A DNA stretch of 64,000 nt from Diphasiastrum complanatum (GCA_029204225.1 CM055096.1:3938014-4002013), one strand, 5' to 3'; counted from the first letter of the stretch, positions 1 to 12,156 are shown. Translations and numbers: made by a program. The notes: a model not told the origin generated them from the letters alone.

Positions 1-440
1 AAGACTATCGAGGCTGACTTGAACTCCACAGAGCTTGTACAATCCATATGGGACAGCACAATATGTAGCAATTTATGCAGGACACAAGGCAATTAGTATT
101 TGAATAAATATATTTTTAAAAGAAATATCTTGACAAAATCTAATTTTAGAAAAAAAAAAACATTCTAGATTATGCTTAAAAAAAATGTTTCTTGTGAAAT
201 AGACCACTTTACTCTTATTTCAAAGTTTGAACAAAAATTTGTCCTATTTACCAACGTGTTTAATTGTTGTGTCGGTAGAATCCACTACGTGTTCTTTTCT
301 TCTAATACCATCAAGATGCACACTCTCTTCATTTGGTGGCATTTGTTCTTCTTGGAAATCTGCAAGCAGGAGTTCATGATCAAGAATCCTTTCTATCAAT
401 GTATTTTATTCGTCGTCCTCTTGTGTTTGCTGAATGTCAT
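1..440 (-). repeat. Dispersed repeat R1, copy 1 (inverted relative to copy 2)
   Basis: This stretch is the reverse complement, with scattered differences, of 5910-6710. Position 1 pairs with about 6706 and position 440 with about 5910. It lacks the ~335 bp of copy 2 that contains the (GA)n tract: homology jumps from the equivalent of ~6595 to ~6260. Parts of both copies stay open and show conservative changes (D/E, F/L), for example the HELLLADFQEEQM segment, so R1 probably derives from a protein-coding mobile element. I do not recognise the family. The left edge of the window cuts the copy. Confidence 0.7.
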
Positions 441-835
441 AACTTGGAAAAAAAATTTCTTACTAAAAAATATTCATGGATCAATTTTATTAGGAGAACC
501 ATTCAAACAAAATTAATTTTCCTACTGTTTTTATTATAAGAGTTTTTGTTTGTTTTCTTTGGAAGAAAATTTTGGGTTTTGGATTATTTCGAATCAAAAC
601 TAGTTTGCTTTCTATTTTATTTTCTAGGTCTTTTTTAATTTAAGTGTATTTGGAATAACTTTCACTGTACTAGATACTTATTACTTACTACGTTATATAA
701 TTTATTATAATATACTAAATACATTCATATATTTGAAATAAAAAGTGTATTAGTATGATTATATATTACTATAATATACTCAATACCTAAATATAACTAT
801 ACTAAATCTTAATCTAAGTACTAAATATCAAATAT
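441..835. other. AT-rich spacer, nothing recognised
   Basis: Very AT-rich, with poly-T and TATA-like runs. No coding potential or terminal repeats seen. Confidence 0.6.
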
Positions 836-1085
836 GCTAAACTTTGGATATTAGTTAGTTATTATTAGTTGGTTACTTATTATAAATTAACCAATTGACT
901 ATCACAATAATTAATTAACTAACTAAGTAGTATTAACTAACTAGCTTAGTGGTATAATAGTTAACTAACTATAGTAACATTAACGTTTGTTCAAAAGCTA
1001 GTTAGTTAGTAGTTTCCTAGTTAACTATCATATTTTAGTTAAGTAAGTTAACTATTAAAATTTTAGTTAACTGGTAGTATAACTC
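836..1085. repeat. Low-complexity TTAGTTA/TAACTAA tract
   Basis: About 250 bp built from repeats of TTAGTTA and its complement TAACTAA on the same strand, so it can fold on itself. It has no regular period. It could be the remains of a small foldback element or plain low-complexity DNA. Confidence 0.6.
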
Positions 1086-1399
1086 GAGTATCTATGTGGT
1101 ATATCATCTCGTAATTCAAACTGAATCATTTTAGATCATGTATTCAATGGAATTTGAATAACATATAGGGTTAAACGACCTCCAACAAGAGAATATGAAG
1201 AAATAAAGTACATACATTCAATATAGACTTTTAGTTCATTCTAGAAGAACATTACTAAATATAAAGCCAGACATTGCTTCATTTTTTAAAAAGGAGTTGA
1301 ACTTGAACAATTTGAAAGTCCTAAATTCAAAAATGTTCAAATTACATGACTCAATGAAATATATCAAGTGATGCTGATCACAACTACATGTCAAGGTAA
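1086..1399. other. Spacer, nothing recognised
   Basis: No gene, LTR end or repeat unit could be supported. Confidence 0.5.
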
Positions 1400-1870
1400 A
1401 ATTGACATATAGCTCAAATTTGATGTCTATTATGCTAGATAATTCAATTTTGGTCCTTGTGTTGGGGAAAAGAGCATTCAAATTGCTTATATTTAACACC
1501 TTATCAATGTTACAACTCAAATTTGAGGTGTATCCCTCGAGGTAGCTTGAGTTTGATGTAAACATTGCAAGATAACTCAAATTTTCTTTACATAGTTTAT
1601 CGAGCGAGGATAATTGACCAATTTTGCATTCAGTATCTTGGGATTACTCGATATTGCCCCCTTGTTGGTGGGATTAAACCTGATGACTCGAGATTGATCA
1701 AACATTATATCTCTAATTTGAGATAGACCAATATTGGCTCTAATGACTCGAGCTTGCACATTGATTGACCAAATTCGAGGATGGTGAAATTTAGGGAATT
1801 AAATAGCTCATATTTGAAGCCTATAAGTTGAGATAACCCATATTTGATTCCTAACATGCGGTACTTATGA
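1400..1870. repeat. Decayed tandem-repeat-like region (CTCAAATTTGA motif)
   Basis: The motif CTCAAATTTGA and variants (CTCATATTTGA, CCCATATTTGA, CTTGAGTTTGA) recurs at irregular intervals of about 35-75 bp, often near GATAACTC or ATAGCTC. This fits a badly diverged satellite or minisatellite. Small open frames here are not convincing genes. Confidence 0.4.
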
Positions 1871-2185
1871 CTCACAATAGATCATTGAAATTGGACCAAT
1901 CTTGACTTTACTACATTCGGATTGCCCGTATCAGTGATATTGTAGTTCAGAGCCAACAATGACATGTGTTACGTAGAGTGGAAGAGTGATGGAAAAATCA
2001 TCTATGATAAATTACCTTTCAGACCAATAGTGCGGCTGGGTTCAATACATCCTTCAATCACAGATGCACCACTACCAAGCTTGTCTGCTATGATGTAGAC
2101 CCCATCAAGCAAGTCCCACTATGCCTGCCCTCATTTCAAGAACTTTAGAAGGACATTCCTTTGGATTTAGAGCTGGGTTTAGGGT
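1871..2185. other. Spacer, nothing recognised
   Basis: No supported feature. Confidence 0.5.
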
Positions 2186-2191
2186 TAAGAT

Positions 2192-2440
2192 TCACCAGAA
2201 TCCAACCTTCCTTGTCTCGACCCATTTTGTGCGTGGATCCGCAATCTTATTGTCCATGATGTGAAGGACCTCATGCATTGTTAAGCATGTCTTTTCACCG
2301 TACAACCTGGCAATGTATGGAATTCCATCAAAGACAACGCCCGACATGTAGACCAAGGGGGCGTTGACACTCAGGTAGATATGTCCTTGGAATGAGTCTC
2401 GGGTACAACTTGTGTCCAAAAACTCAATGATTCACCAAAA
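2192..2440 (-). pseudogene. Unidentified coding-like fragment
   Basis: About 80 codons stay open on the minus strand with protein-like composition (motifs GHIYLSVNAPLVYM, GIPYIARLYGEK, MHEVLHIMD). I do not recognise the family. There is no credible start: the frame continues upstream of its first ATG and stops at TGA near 2192. It is probably a relic of a transposon ORF or a gene exon. Nearby minus-strand frames at 2424-2624 overlap it in other phases and are weaker. Confidence 0.3.
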
Positions 2441-2749
2441 AATCCAAGAAAGAGAGAGGGACATGAAACACTCGAGTATAGAGTGAATCGTTGGGTTTCT
2501 CCCATGTTCGGTGCTTTGTGCCTCGTCTGCTCCCACAAGTGGGTAGATGGGAGGAACACTCGGGCCTTGGCAGCCTGAATGTCAAAGGGAGAAAGCCCAA
2601 GGTAAGGTGGCTCAAGTTTTCCAACTCAACAAAGTTTCTTGAATTTCACATGTGAAGGTCGAGTGCTGGGTAGCCCAACACTCCTTCAATGAGGTTTTTA
2701 CATTGTAGTTTAGGTGGTGGTTCATCTCCGCCGATGACATTGTGAGCTC

Positions 2750-3250
2750 ATTAAACCTTATAGAGAAGGAGAAGTCATAATAAGGTCTCTATAGGTGAAT
2801 TTGATGAAGGAACATTGAAAGGGCGCATGAATAGTAGGACCCATAGGTGTCCGAGAGCAAGGAACATGAAGCAAGGGAGGGAAGCTTGTTAGGTGGAAAA
2901 AAAGAGGTGAAAACTCTAGAACAGCCAGTATGGTCAACAATTTGTGATGGAAGCAAGCAAGGAGAGTTTGTGGAAGAAGAGATGTGTGCAACAAGTGTAG
3001 CTGGCTCGCATGAGAAAGTTGCCACATGAGGAAAATCAGCAAACGACGGCATAGAATTATGGTCAGAAGCAATAGATGATCCGTGAAGATAGCTCACAAG
3101 AGATGTATTTGAGACAGGATCAATCGAGAGGGTAGCAGGGAGGCTAAGAGTAACCTGATGTCACCCTCAACCACCCCATCGCTGGTGTGTGAAGGCATTC
3201 CTGGTGATGCACATGGGTTGCTATCTCCCACTGCCATCATCAACTGCGGC
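2750..3250 (-). pseudogene. Unidentified coding-like fragment, Ser/His-rich
   Basis: The minus strand is open from about 3140 to 2789. The predicted peptide is rich in Ser, His, Pro and Phe (SYLHGSSIASDHNSMPSFAD) and looks like a low-complexity linker. Another frame upstream begins MSELPQLMMAV near 3262. No domain or catalytic motif is visible. It may be a decayed transposon linker region; frames are broken between the parts. Confidence 0.25.
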
Positions 3251-3464
3251 AACTCGCTCATTGTAATCTTCCTTGTAGTTGAAAAACTTGTTGGTTTCCA
3301 AGGGGAGGCTCAAACTTGATAAAAAAAAAAACTTTTTTTTGGATGCCAACGTCAAGGCAGGGCCAACAACCCTTCTAGCCATATGATTGGCTCATTGGCA
3401 ACATTTAAATGAACCAAAAAAATTTCGCGCTCACTTCGCTCTTTCCCTTTTGATTCGTCTTCCT

Positions 3465-3527
3465 CTGTTTGATCACTCACTTCTTCTACTTCGTCTTTCT
3501 TTGTTTGATCACTCACTTCTTCCATAG
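3465..3527. repeat. Two-copy ~38-bp tandem repeat
   Basis: The block TTTGATCACTCACTTCTTC occurs twice, preceded each time by a CGTCTTYCTYTG-like stretch. It lies just upstream of the truncated 5' edge of copia G. Confidence 0.7.
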
Positions 3528-3539
3528 ATCCTTCACAAC

Positions 3540-4939
3540 ATGCATGTGATTGGATGCAAGTGCGTATTCAGAATCAAGTATAATCATGATGGATCTATCA
3601 ATAAGTATAAAGCAAGATTTTGTGCAAAAGGCTACTCACAGATCAAAGGTCTTGACTATGAAGACACCTTTTCACCAGTTGCAAAGATGGTAACAATTTG
3701 AATACTCATCTCTCTTGCATCTTTTCACAAATGGAGTATGTTCCAGTTTGATGTTTCTAATGCACTTCTCGATGGTCACCTTGAGCAGCCTCCAGGTTTT
3801 GTGAAGGAAGGTAGTGAATCAAAAGTTTGTCTTTTGTTCAAAAGTCTGTATGGACTGAAACAAGCACCAAGGTCTTGGTATGCAAGGCTCAATTCCTATC
3901 TCATATCACTCGGATTTTGTCTAAGTGAATATGACCCTTCTCTGTATTATAAGTTTGTGATTATTCTTCTCATCTATGTAGATGATATCATTCTTTGTGG
4001 AAACAATGAGAAGTTAGTTGAAGAAACTAAGCATGCATTGGTACTGAGTTTAAGATGCAAGACTTAGGAGTTCTTCACTATATTCTAGGCCTTGAAATAG
4101 ATTTTTGGAAAGGTCATGCACTTATAAGCCAAAGTAGATATGCACTTTCCATGCTCAAAAAATTCCATATGGAGAACTGTAAAGGCATAGATACACCTAT
4201 GGAGCACACTGTAAAAGTTCCTATTAAAGATGATGGAAAATTCTTTCAGGACATCACTCTTTATAGGAGTCTTATTGGCTCACTTATTTGGTTAACAATG
4301 ACTAGGACTGATCTAAGCTTTTGTGTTCATAAGCTAAGTCAACACATGCATGATCCAAAGTTATATCATTGGAAGTTGGCTAAAAGAGTCTTGAGGTATA
4401 TATCTTCTACCTTGGATTATGGACTATACTATGAAGGAAAAGATCTGACTTTGATTGCTTTTTCATATTCAAATTTTGCAGGGGACAGGTTGGATAGAAA
4501 ATCCACAAGTGCTTACACTATATTTCTTGGAGGAAATTTGGTTTCTTGGCTATCAAAGAAGCAGGCAACTATTTCCTTATCATCTTGTGAAGCTGAATAC
4601 AAATCTCTTACAACCACAACAAAGGAGGTTTTATGGATCAAAAGGCTACTTTTGGAGCTCAAGTGTTATGCAGATGAGGATTTACCAATTATCAAGAATG
4701 ATAACATTTATGCTCAGGCTCTTGCAAATAATCCAGTCTTTCATGCAAGGAGCAAGCATATTGAAGTGGCTCATCATTTTGTAAGAGAAAAAGTCATTGG
4801 GAGAGAGATCTCATTGGAGCATGTTTCATCTTCAGATTGTGTTGCAGATCTTCTCACCAAACCTCTACTCAAAAATGTATATATGAAGATGAGGTCTAAC
4901 CTTGGCCTAATTTCGAAGTCTATGTTGATAGGAACATAA
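3540..4939 (+). pseudogene. Copia G: truncated pol (RT and RNase H)
   Basis: This is the 3' half of a Ty1/copia polyprotein. Visible landmarks in order are the RT start ([20 protein letters not shown]), QFDVSNALLDG (first RT Asp), SLYGLKQAPRSWYARL, the catalytic YVDD box (IYVDDIILCGN), LIGSLIWLTMTRTDLSF, then RNase H with AISLSS-type SLSSCEAEYKS and HARSKHIEVAHHFVRE, ending SKSMLIGT. Gag, protease and integrase are missing and homology starts abruptly near 3540. The reading frame is broken by a TGA in the KMVTI region (~3700), a small deletion after LLDG (~3779) and a frameshift near 4050 before QDLGVLHYILG. It ends 14 bp before the LTR. It cannot move by itself. Confidence 0.92.
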
Positions 4940-4953
4940 ATTTTAAAGAGGAG

Positions 4954-5680
4954 TGTGAAGATTATTAAAATATTATCTTCCTATTTCGAGTTTGGGGTCA
5001 TGTCCATGGTGATTTTCACTAAAATTCATGTTGTACATAAAAGGAGTGTGAATTGAGCACATATCCTTCTGGTGTAGCTCGGATTTGAGTTAGATAGGTT
5101 CAATAATGATGACAGGCAGATGTTTAGATAGCATGCAAAGTTTTACTGTATGCATGCAAGCCACATGCAATCAGTGCATGCAACATGCAAAGTAGTTTCA
5201 GTGATCTACACATGTCTAGGCAGTTTTATGAGTTGACATGCAGTACATGCATTATACATGCATGCAGTTACACATGTGGATCTATGGTAGGTGAATTAGT
5301 TCAGTTAAGTGGACTTTCCATGCAACTCCACCGTAGGAATTCAAGTCTCTCATGTAGGAAAAGCTGGACATGTTTTGCCACACTGTGAATATTGAGATTT
5401 TGGTTTCTTGGAGTCATTCTCTCTCTACCCAAATTCTCCATGGTTGATTTTCTCTCTCTACCCGACAGTAGCCTCTTTTTCCCATACTGAACACTTAGAA
5501 TTATTTCTGACATTCATTTCTCATAGTGAAGAGTTAGATTTTTTCATCAGGTGCATGCCATTGTGCACTTGCCTTAGATTTTTCAAGCATATTGTTCTTT
5601 GATCAATCTTGTGCAATCACAACACCTTAGTAAGATCCTGTAGGGTGTGTGGTGAAGTTCACACGTGCTAAAAACTTCAC
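4954..5680 (+). repeat. 3' LTR of copia G
   Basis: Starts TGTGAAGATTATTAAAAT directly after a purine tract (AAAGAGGAG) and ends CGTGCTAAAAACTTCAC, about 727 bp. The same sequence is found inverted and isolated at 42838-43566, which confirms both ends. The final base of the usual CA is changed here. Sequence after 5680 is unrelated. Confidence 0.88.
5132..5324. promoter_or_regulatory. Cluster of CATGCA (RY-type) motifs in the G LTR
   Basis: I count ten CATGCA hexamers in 193 bp (5132, 5153, 5164, 5177, 5184, 5237, 5246, 5257, 5261, 5319). CATGCA is the core of the plant RY element bound by B3-domain factors of the ABI3/FUS3/LEC2 group. That this cluster drives LTR transcription is inference. 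Confidence 0.6.
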
Positions 5681-5909
5681 CAGAGAAGCTTTGCAACAAA
5701 ATATGCAAACGATTGTTATCCTGGTGTGCAACAATGAAGATAAATGTTTGTTGGAGGCCTATTGCTCAACTATGATGACTATGATACCCAGTTTAGCCAA
5801 AAAAATGGAGGCCAATAATGATGGAAGAAAAAACGTAGACCATCAACAATCAGGTGATAATGTAGCCACTTTCTGAATTGCGACAAATCTTTTAGAAAAC
5901 ATAAATCTG
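5681..5909 (+). other. Short coding-like flank of repeat R1
   Basis: A frame running from inside the G LTR into this stretch (EALQQNMQTIVILVCNNEDK) is open until TGA at 5876 and continues in phase with the R1 open segment after it. No family is recognised. Confidence 0.3.
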
Positions 5910-6710
<801 letters not shown>

Positions 6711-6767
6711 GAGATCAGGTCACAATCTTGTGCACGAGAATGGTTCATAGTAGTAGCACACTACGTG

Positions 6768-7043
6768 TTGTGTGACAAAATCCAAGGCGTAGCTATGGAG
6801 TATCATAAGAACATAGTAAGCACACTATGAAAGCTTGAAAAACCATGTAATGTCAAGAGGTGATGTCTTGCTAATTCTAGCTCTAGAACACACATGGGCC
6901 CTCAACCTACTTGTTATTACTTGCCTAATTAGCACAAGTGGGGTGTACTGTGTACAGAAACGTTTTACCCCCATGTCTTATGCACAACTGACAAGTTACA
7001 AGTATACAAGCCGTAAGGGGCAAAATAGGCATTTATTTCAACA
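6768..7043 (-). repeat. Possible LTR (minus strand) with polypurine tract
   Basis: On the minus strand a G-rich tract (rc of 7044-7055, GAGGGGGGGGTG) is followed by TGTTGAAATAAATGCC, the usual layout of PPT then LTR start. A plausible CA end lies near 6768 (rc ...TTTTGTCACA). No second LTR was found in the window, so the far end is a guess. Confidence 0.4.
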
Positions 7044-7059
7044 CCCCCCCCTCAATGGC

Positions 7060-7260
7060 TATTTTGTTGATACCAACACCTATGTAGTGAAGTTAAAATA
7101 TATTTTGAAGCCATACGTCAGAAGTAGAATCCCAATCCATTCTCACTCCTTGTCTCTCCAATAATTTGAATAATGATCGCATATTGTTGGCATACACATA
7201 CTTGTTTTCTCCTTGGTGAGAGACCACTTTACGGGGATTTTTTGCATAAACTAACAAAAA
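7060..7260 (-). pseudogene. Unidentified minus-strand coding scrap upstream of the possible LTR
   Basis: The minus strand reads about 45 open codons (GENKYVYANNMRSLFKLLER, then DWDSTSDVWLQNIF) ahead of the G-rich tract at 7044-7055. No domain recognised. The layout would fit the 3' end of a retroelement ORF, but the sequence itself does not prove it. Confidence 0.25.
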
Positions 7261-7312
7261 TTGTGATTAGTATTTAAACAAATAAACAATAATTTAGGAT
7301 AGTGCAGGAAGA

Positions 7313-7770
7313 TTAGCAAGATAAAATTTGAATGGGTGGGAGACTTACGAAATGGGCATGAAAAAAACCCTGGCGACCGCTATCCAAGTGAGAAGGCACT
7401 GTAGTCTCCAGTCGCTTCTTAGGTGTCTCTAATTGTTCCTTGAAGCAATCTAGATTTTCGCGTAATTCTTTCCACCCTAACTTCCAGTCTTCCTTGTGCA
7501 TGTGTGAGACGGCCTAGATATGCCATCTTTCACTACATCTCGGATCTTTGATTTCCGGTGGCTCATCACACCTCTCATGCGGCTCACTATCTATTTTTGA
7601 TGAAATTGAATATCATGGAAGGGGAGTGGAAACTCTCTATACAACTGGTCAACGACATAATTATTGCTGTATCATCTTTTTTGCGCCAATCCTTTAAAAT
7701 GTCCTTGATGAAGACCAAATGCATGGCTGCCTCATGTGAGTGATGACACGACACTATGGTCATCCTCAAG
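7313..7770 (-). pseudogene. Unidentified minus-strand coding-like fragments
   Basis: Two short open frames of natural composition, AAMHLVFIKDILKDWRKKDD (7587-7750) and EDWKLGWKELRENLDCFKEQ (7313-7501), sit in different phases. They may be exons or pieces of one broken gene. No family is recognised. Confidence 0.25.
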
Positions 7771-8100
7771 TTTGTATAAATCCCTTTGGAAGTTGTGAAT
7801 TGTATATAAGATGTACATTATGATATGCTCTAAAATACATTCACATAAAAAAATAGATTTTTATAATTATTTAGATAGACAAAACTTGTTGTAGGGTATT
7901 GACGTATCATGCCTAGATTTATGGAGTGTATATATTGATTGAGAAGCAAACTATCACCTACATTATGAGAATATGCCTTGTAATATTAAAGCATGAAAAT
8001 TACATAAAGGGCATCATTGATTTATGACATATTCTCTCAAAGGAATGGACAACTTCATCACCAGAGTGCTCGATGCAATGTAGAGTCTTTACTAGCAGGG
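7771..8100. other. AT-rich spacer, nothing recognised
   Basis: No supported feature. Confidence 0.5.
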
Positions 8101-8280
8101 ATCCTTTGTTAGACTTGACACCAAGTTGCCCAAAAAAATCAAAGACGAATTCTTGGACGCAACAGCGCAGTCAGTCTACGATGGTACCTATCTACAGGTT
8201 CAGTTGGAGCCTTATGGTAATTGAGAGATCGGGCAGTGTCCAGAAGCTCAAAAACTTAAACAAGCTCGACAAATAGAACT
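8101..8280 (+). pseudogene. Unidentified plus-strand coding-like fragment
   Basis: One plus frame is open and protein-like (SFVRLDTKLPKKIKDEFLDA then QSVYDGTYLQVQLEPYGN) up to a TGA near 8222, then continues in phase (EIGQCPEAQKLKQARQIE). The overlapping longer frame starting at 8073 is less protein-like. No domain identified. Confidence 0.25.
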
Positions 8281-8615
8281 TGATGCATTATTATCTTTCT
8301 TGATGAACTATATATTCTATTTAGAAATAACTTGTCCTTGAATGATATTTATCGATTGCCTAAATATCTTATCATGTAATTTTATGAGCAATTTTTTTTA
8401 ATGTTGAATCTTGTATATTGTGCAAGCATACTAGACTTATCAATTTCAGGTGATAGCATTCGCGTAAACACATACATAACTTATTTCTAAACATTGTAGA
8501 ATGTGAACATACATTCATCCAAACATTGTACAATTTACATAAGAAAATATATACAAACATAAAAACCATTGTGTTGTGTTTGTTGACCTTAGGATAGAAA
8601 TGATGCCATACATAC

Positions 8616-8977
8616 CATAAGGGTTTGAAAGTAGCAGCTACACAAGGCTTCTCAGGACAAATTATACCTGAATTTTGGTAGCAATTTTCTTGGCTCCACA
8701 ACATGAAAAATGGAAGGTTTTGACATGCCTCGCTTTCCACGAAAGAGTAGGTATTAAGCACGGTTTCATAGTCCATAATGGACCAAATGCCAATCTTGAA
8801 TTTTGACAAAACGTTTTTTAGAAATTCCTACCACCCATGTCGCAATTTGATCTGTTTTGATTGACATTTCTTATCCCTTGAGAATTGTGGACCAATATCG
8901 CATTGTTTCATGAGAATGCCATTTAAATCTAACATTATGAAAATTCCATCTTCAATACGTCTAGATGGCTTTACCAT
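8616..8977 (-). pseudogene. FCP1-homology (NIF / HAD-phosphatase-like) exon, broken
   Basis: This minus-strand exon resembles the plant FCP1-homology/NIF domain, HAD-superfamily proteins related to RNA polymerase II CTD phosphatases. In order it shows IFIMLDLNGIL (motif I region; plant members often have DLNG where active enzymes have DxDGT), LRHGW-stop-EFLKNVLSKFKIGIWS (the 'RPG..EFL...F.VGIWS' block) and LPFFMLWSQENC (compare LLFVWDQxxC), then KPLW. A splice acceptor (TTCTCTTTCAG) directly precedes ATG at 8977-8975 and a donor (GTATGT) follows at 8615. A TAG at 8830-8828 interrupts the frame. I found no further exons, including none with the later acidic HAD motif. It is probably a pseudogene or captured fragment. 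Confidence 0.6.
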
Positions 8978-9062
8978 CTGAAAGAGAAGTGCCAGTATAC
9001 TGGTTCCATTCTATCCTAGATTATTATTATTTTTTGTTCCCTCGAAATTATCCTTAGTGAAA

Positions 9063-9190
9063 TTCTTTGTACGAATCTTGAGGTATATTCCAAAGGCCGT
9101 CAATATATCGCTCAAAAATCTCTCTTTCCTAATCAATCTACACCCTGAGGGATATTCTGAGGGCCCTCAATATATCCCTCGAAAAACACT
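9063..9190. repeat. Imperfect ~60-bp direct repeat, two copies
   Basis: The unit GAGGTATATTCCAAAGGCCG...CAATATATCGCTC followed by CTCTCTTT (from 9080) is repeated as GAGGGATATTCTGAGGGCCC...CAATATATCCCTC followed by CTCTCTTT (from 9147). Confidence 0.65.
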
Positions 9191-9199
9191 CTCTTTAAC

Positions 9200-10047
9200 C
9201 AACAGAAAATTTTTCTAGGGATGCCTCTTGTCATTATAGTTTCCTTCACATTGGTCTTGGGGAAGCTAACTTATAGCTATAGGCATGATCATTGTAACTA
9301 CTTGAATGTTGTTTTTGTCAAGAGAAATGTTTCACTTCAATGGTTAAGAGTGTCCCATAGAGTGTTGAAGAAGAGAATCCAATGCACCACAACCCTTGAG
9401 TTTTGAATGAACTAGGCAAGGAGGCGTCAAACCGAACATGTAAATATGTGGATTGATAATTTGAAATTTATCTGCACGTATCTTTCATCCATTGTGAAGT
9501 GCCTTTCAAAAATGTTGAGTGCTATGCCTTTGGTTTTTAGCCCTTTTGGAATGCCTTCGATGTTGGTATAGATGCTAACTAATGAATAATCAAACATTGA
9601 ATGGAATATATGTCATCTCTTAGGCAGTTTGATGTGCTTGTTAAAATCCTTAGTTTTGAAATGGATAGCTCGAATTGGATAGCTCAACTAATATTTGTCT
9701 TTGAAGTGAATTGAGTATTTATTGAATGACTATTATTTATAAAGTGCAATTCACTCCTACCTCTTTGGAACACAAGAGGAGGAATTATAGTCGTGACGAT
9801 TAAAACATATCTGAGGGTGACGTGTCGAGTCAAGACAAATTTTACTCGTACCAAGTGATTTGACAGTGATCATATAAGCTACGTGAAGTCTAAGAGTAAC
9901 CCAATGCTATTAGATTTTTAACAAGAGCTAAATCTCCTGTGGTCATATACCTAAAGGCATGGAAATCCTTCATCGACTAGGGAGTACGGTTGGGTTGGTC
10001 AAACATGCTGGGGATCACTAGTTTAGTATTAGATTTAGGACATGTCC
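9200..10047. other. Spacer, nothing recognised
   Basis: One short plus-strand frame (9221-9406) has no domain or neighbours to support it. No LTR ends or tandem repeats seen. Confidence 0.5.
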
Positions 10048-10052
10048 AACCA

Positions 10053-10326
10053 CTTAGAATTTGCTTTGCACAGGAACACAGATCATGCTACACAGTAACA
10101 CAGACAGAAAACACTCTCCACAACAAGCTCACATAGCAACTATATTTCTCAAAATGAAATTACACTGTACATATAGTTGTTCACTCAGGCAACCCATGCA
10201 TGACCCAGGTTGCCGTTGGCGGGACGCGTGTCCCATTGACTTGCCTCGTGGTGAGGCCAACTGATCCTTATCCAATGGTAGGATTCACAGTACAGTAACA
10301 CAATGATTCTACTTTAATTCTAACTC
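10053..10326 (-). repeat. 3' LTR of copia H
   Basis: 274 bp, same length as its partner at 13459-13732 and nearly identical. In element orientation it starts GAGTTAGAA and ends TTCTAAG, not the usual TG...CA. Confidence 0.88.
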
Positions 10327-12156
10327 TCTCCCTTAAAGTAGAGTCTACTTTTTATACAGTTATAAGCTTGTGTAAATTGTCTTTTAATCCCACATTGATC
10401 ACAAAGATCATTGAAGTCATTAGACTTGTACTCACCTCCACTATCTGATCTTAGGACTTTGATCTTCCTACCTGTCTGATTTTCGACCAATGCCTTGAAG
10501 CTCTTGAAGTTATCAAATGCATCTAATTTCTTCTTCAAGAAGTAGATCCACGTCTTAGTGACATATCATCAATAAAAGTCATGAAATAGAAGGCTTTACC
10601 TAAGGACATGGTCCTCATAGGCCCGCATAAATCTGTGTGGATTAAATCCAGGATGTTCTTTGCTCTTGCAACACCCCCTTTATTGAACTTCTCTCAATGC
10701 TGCTTCCCATATACACAAGATTCGCACATCGATTTCATGTGATCTTCTATGAAAGGTGATCTTCTATGATAGGCAATCCTATTACCATCTCCAGTTTTCT
10801 CATCAAACTGAGGCTACCCAAGTTCAAGTGACCAAGCCTCTTATGCCACAACTCAGTTTGCGATGGAATGGACGATACAAGTCCATGTTGCCCCTTGATT
10901 GTAGCATTCAACCTGTACAATTTTTTGTTGGGCTCTCTTACTCCATCCGCAATAACTTTGAACTTTTGGTTCACATCCTTCACAAAGCAACGATCATGGG
11001 CGAATTCTACTTTCGACTTTTGATCAGTAATGACTCCAACAAAAATTAGATTTTTCTTCAAATCTGGTACGTAAAGTACCTCCCTGATCATCCTGCTTTT
11101 GCCATCAAGTAGTTGGATTGAAACTGTGCCTATCCCCTTGATCTTGCACCCCTCGCCATTTGCTTGTGAAACAGATGTTCCATTATCCAACACCTTCAAA
11201 CTACTGAACTAATTCTTGTTACCTGTCATGTGTCTTGTGACTCCCGAGTCAATATACCATGCTTGATCATCTTGATTAGATGACAATGCAGATATGAAGA
11301 TGCTAGAGTCTTCAATCTCACCCTCATCGACAAGGTTACTTGCTTGTTTTGGTTTTCCCTTGCCTTGTTCTGCCAGGAATTTGCGACATTCACTCTTCCA
11401 ATGGCCCTTTTTACCACAATGGAAGCATTTGCCTTTCTTCTTAGTTTTACTGGAAGATCTCTCATCCTCCTGAGACTTGGCAAATTGCTGCTTAGACTTC
11501 TTCTTGCCCTTGCCCTTGCCTTGTTTTTGGCGTATCGCAAGTGCTTGATCGTCAGTATTTTGACGTCTAGCTTTCACCATTTCTCGTCGTTGCTCTTCCT
11601 ACATCAAGATTCATGTGAGCTCGTCAAAGGTTGGCAATCTTTCTCTTGATGCTATTCTGCTCACAAACATCTGATAGGGTTCTGCAATGCCGCACAATGC
11701 ATTGTGCACCAGCTCCACATCACGTATGCGCTCACCAATAGAATGCAGTTCATCTCTCATTGTCTTGATTCTGGTCATGTATGTCTGAATTTGCTCTCCT
11801 TGCTCCATGCGGGCACTATTCAACTTTGACTTCAAAAACATGATTCTTGATGGATTTGACATCTTGAACTACTCCTTTAGCACATCCCATGCCTATCTGG
11901 GTGTAACAGCATCACAAATGTGGGTAATGATGTGATCCTTCACTGACAAGTTAATGAAGGTCAAAGCTTTCCTCATCTTTTTGTCGAACACTTTGATATC
12001 TGCTTTATTTGGCGGCCTTCTCTCATCACATGTGATGACTTCCCACATGTCTTTCTCCATCAGTATATTTTTCATTTTGAATTTCCACACTGCATAGTTG
12101 GAAATCCCGTCCAATTTGCTACTTTCACTCAAAATGGACTCTCCTTTGTTTGCCAT
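10327..12156 (-). pseudogene. Copia H gag-protease-integrase (truncated)
   Basis: Read from ATG at 12156 leftward. Gag starts MANKGESILSESSKLDGISN and contains YAVWKFKMKNIL and later a CCHC zinc knuckle CFHCGKKGHWKSEC. The protease has AWYIDSGVTRHMTG (active DSG). The GAG-pre-integrase zinc region is ELWHKRLGHLNLG...CESCVYGKQH, followed by the integrase core LIHTDLCGPM and later KVLRSDSGGEYKSND. It ends at GIKRQFTQAYN, before the catalytic Glu. In-frame stops interrupt it near 11892 (TAG after AVTPR), 11610, 11600, 11206 and about 10745, and a frame slip or small deletion lies near 10545. Related copies have Gln or Trp codons at some of these places. RT and RNase H are missing. Confidence 0.88.

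Noticed and set aside
836-1085. A MITE at the TTAGTTA tract
   Set aside because: No defined terminal inverted repeats or TSD could be found, only low-complexity sequence.
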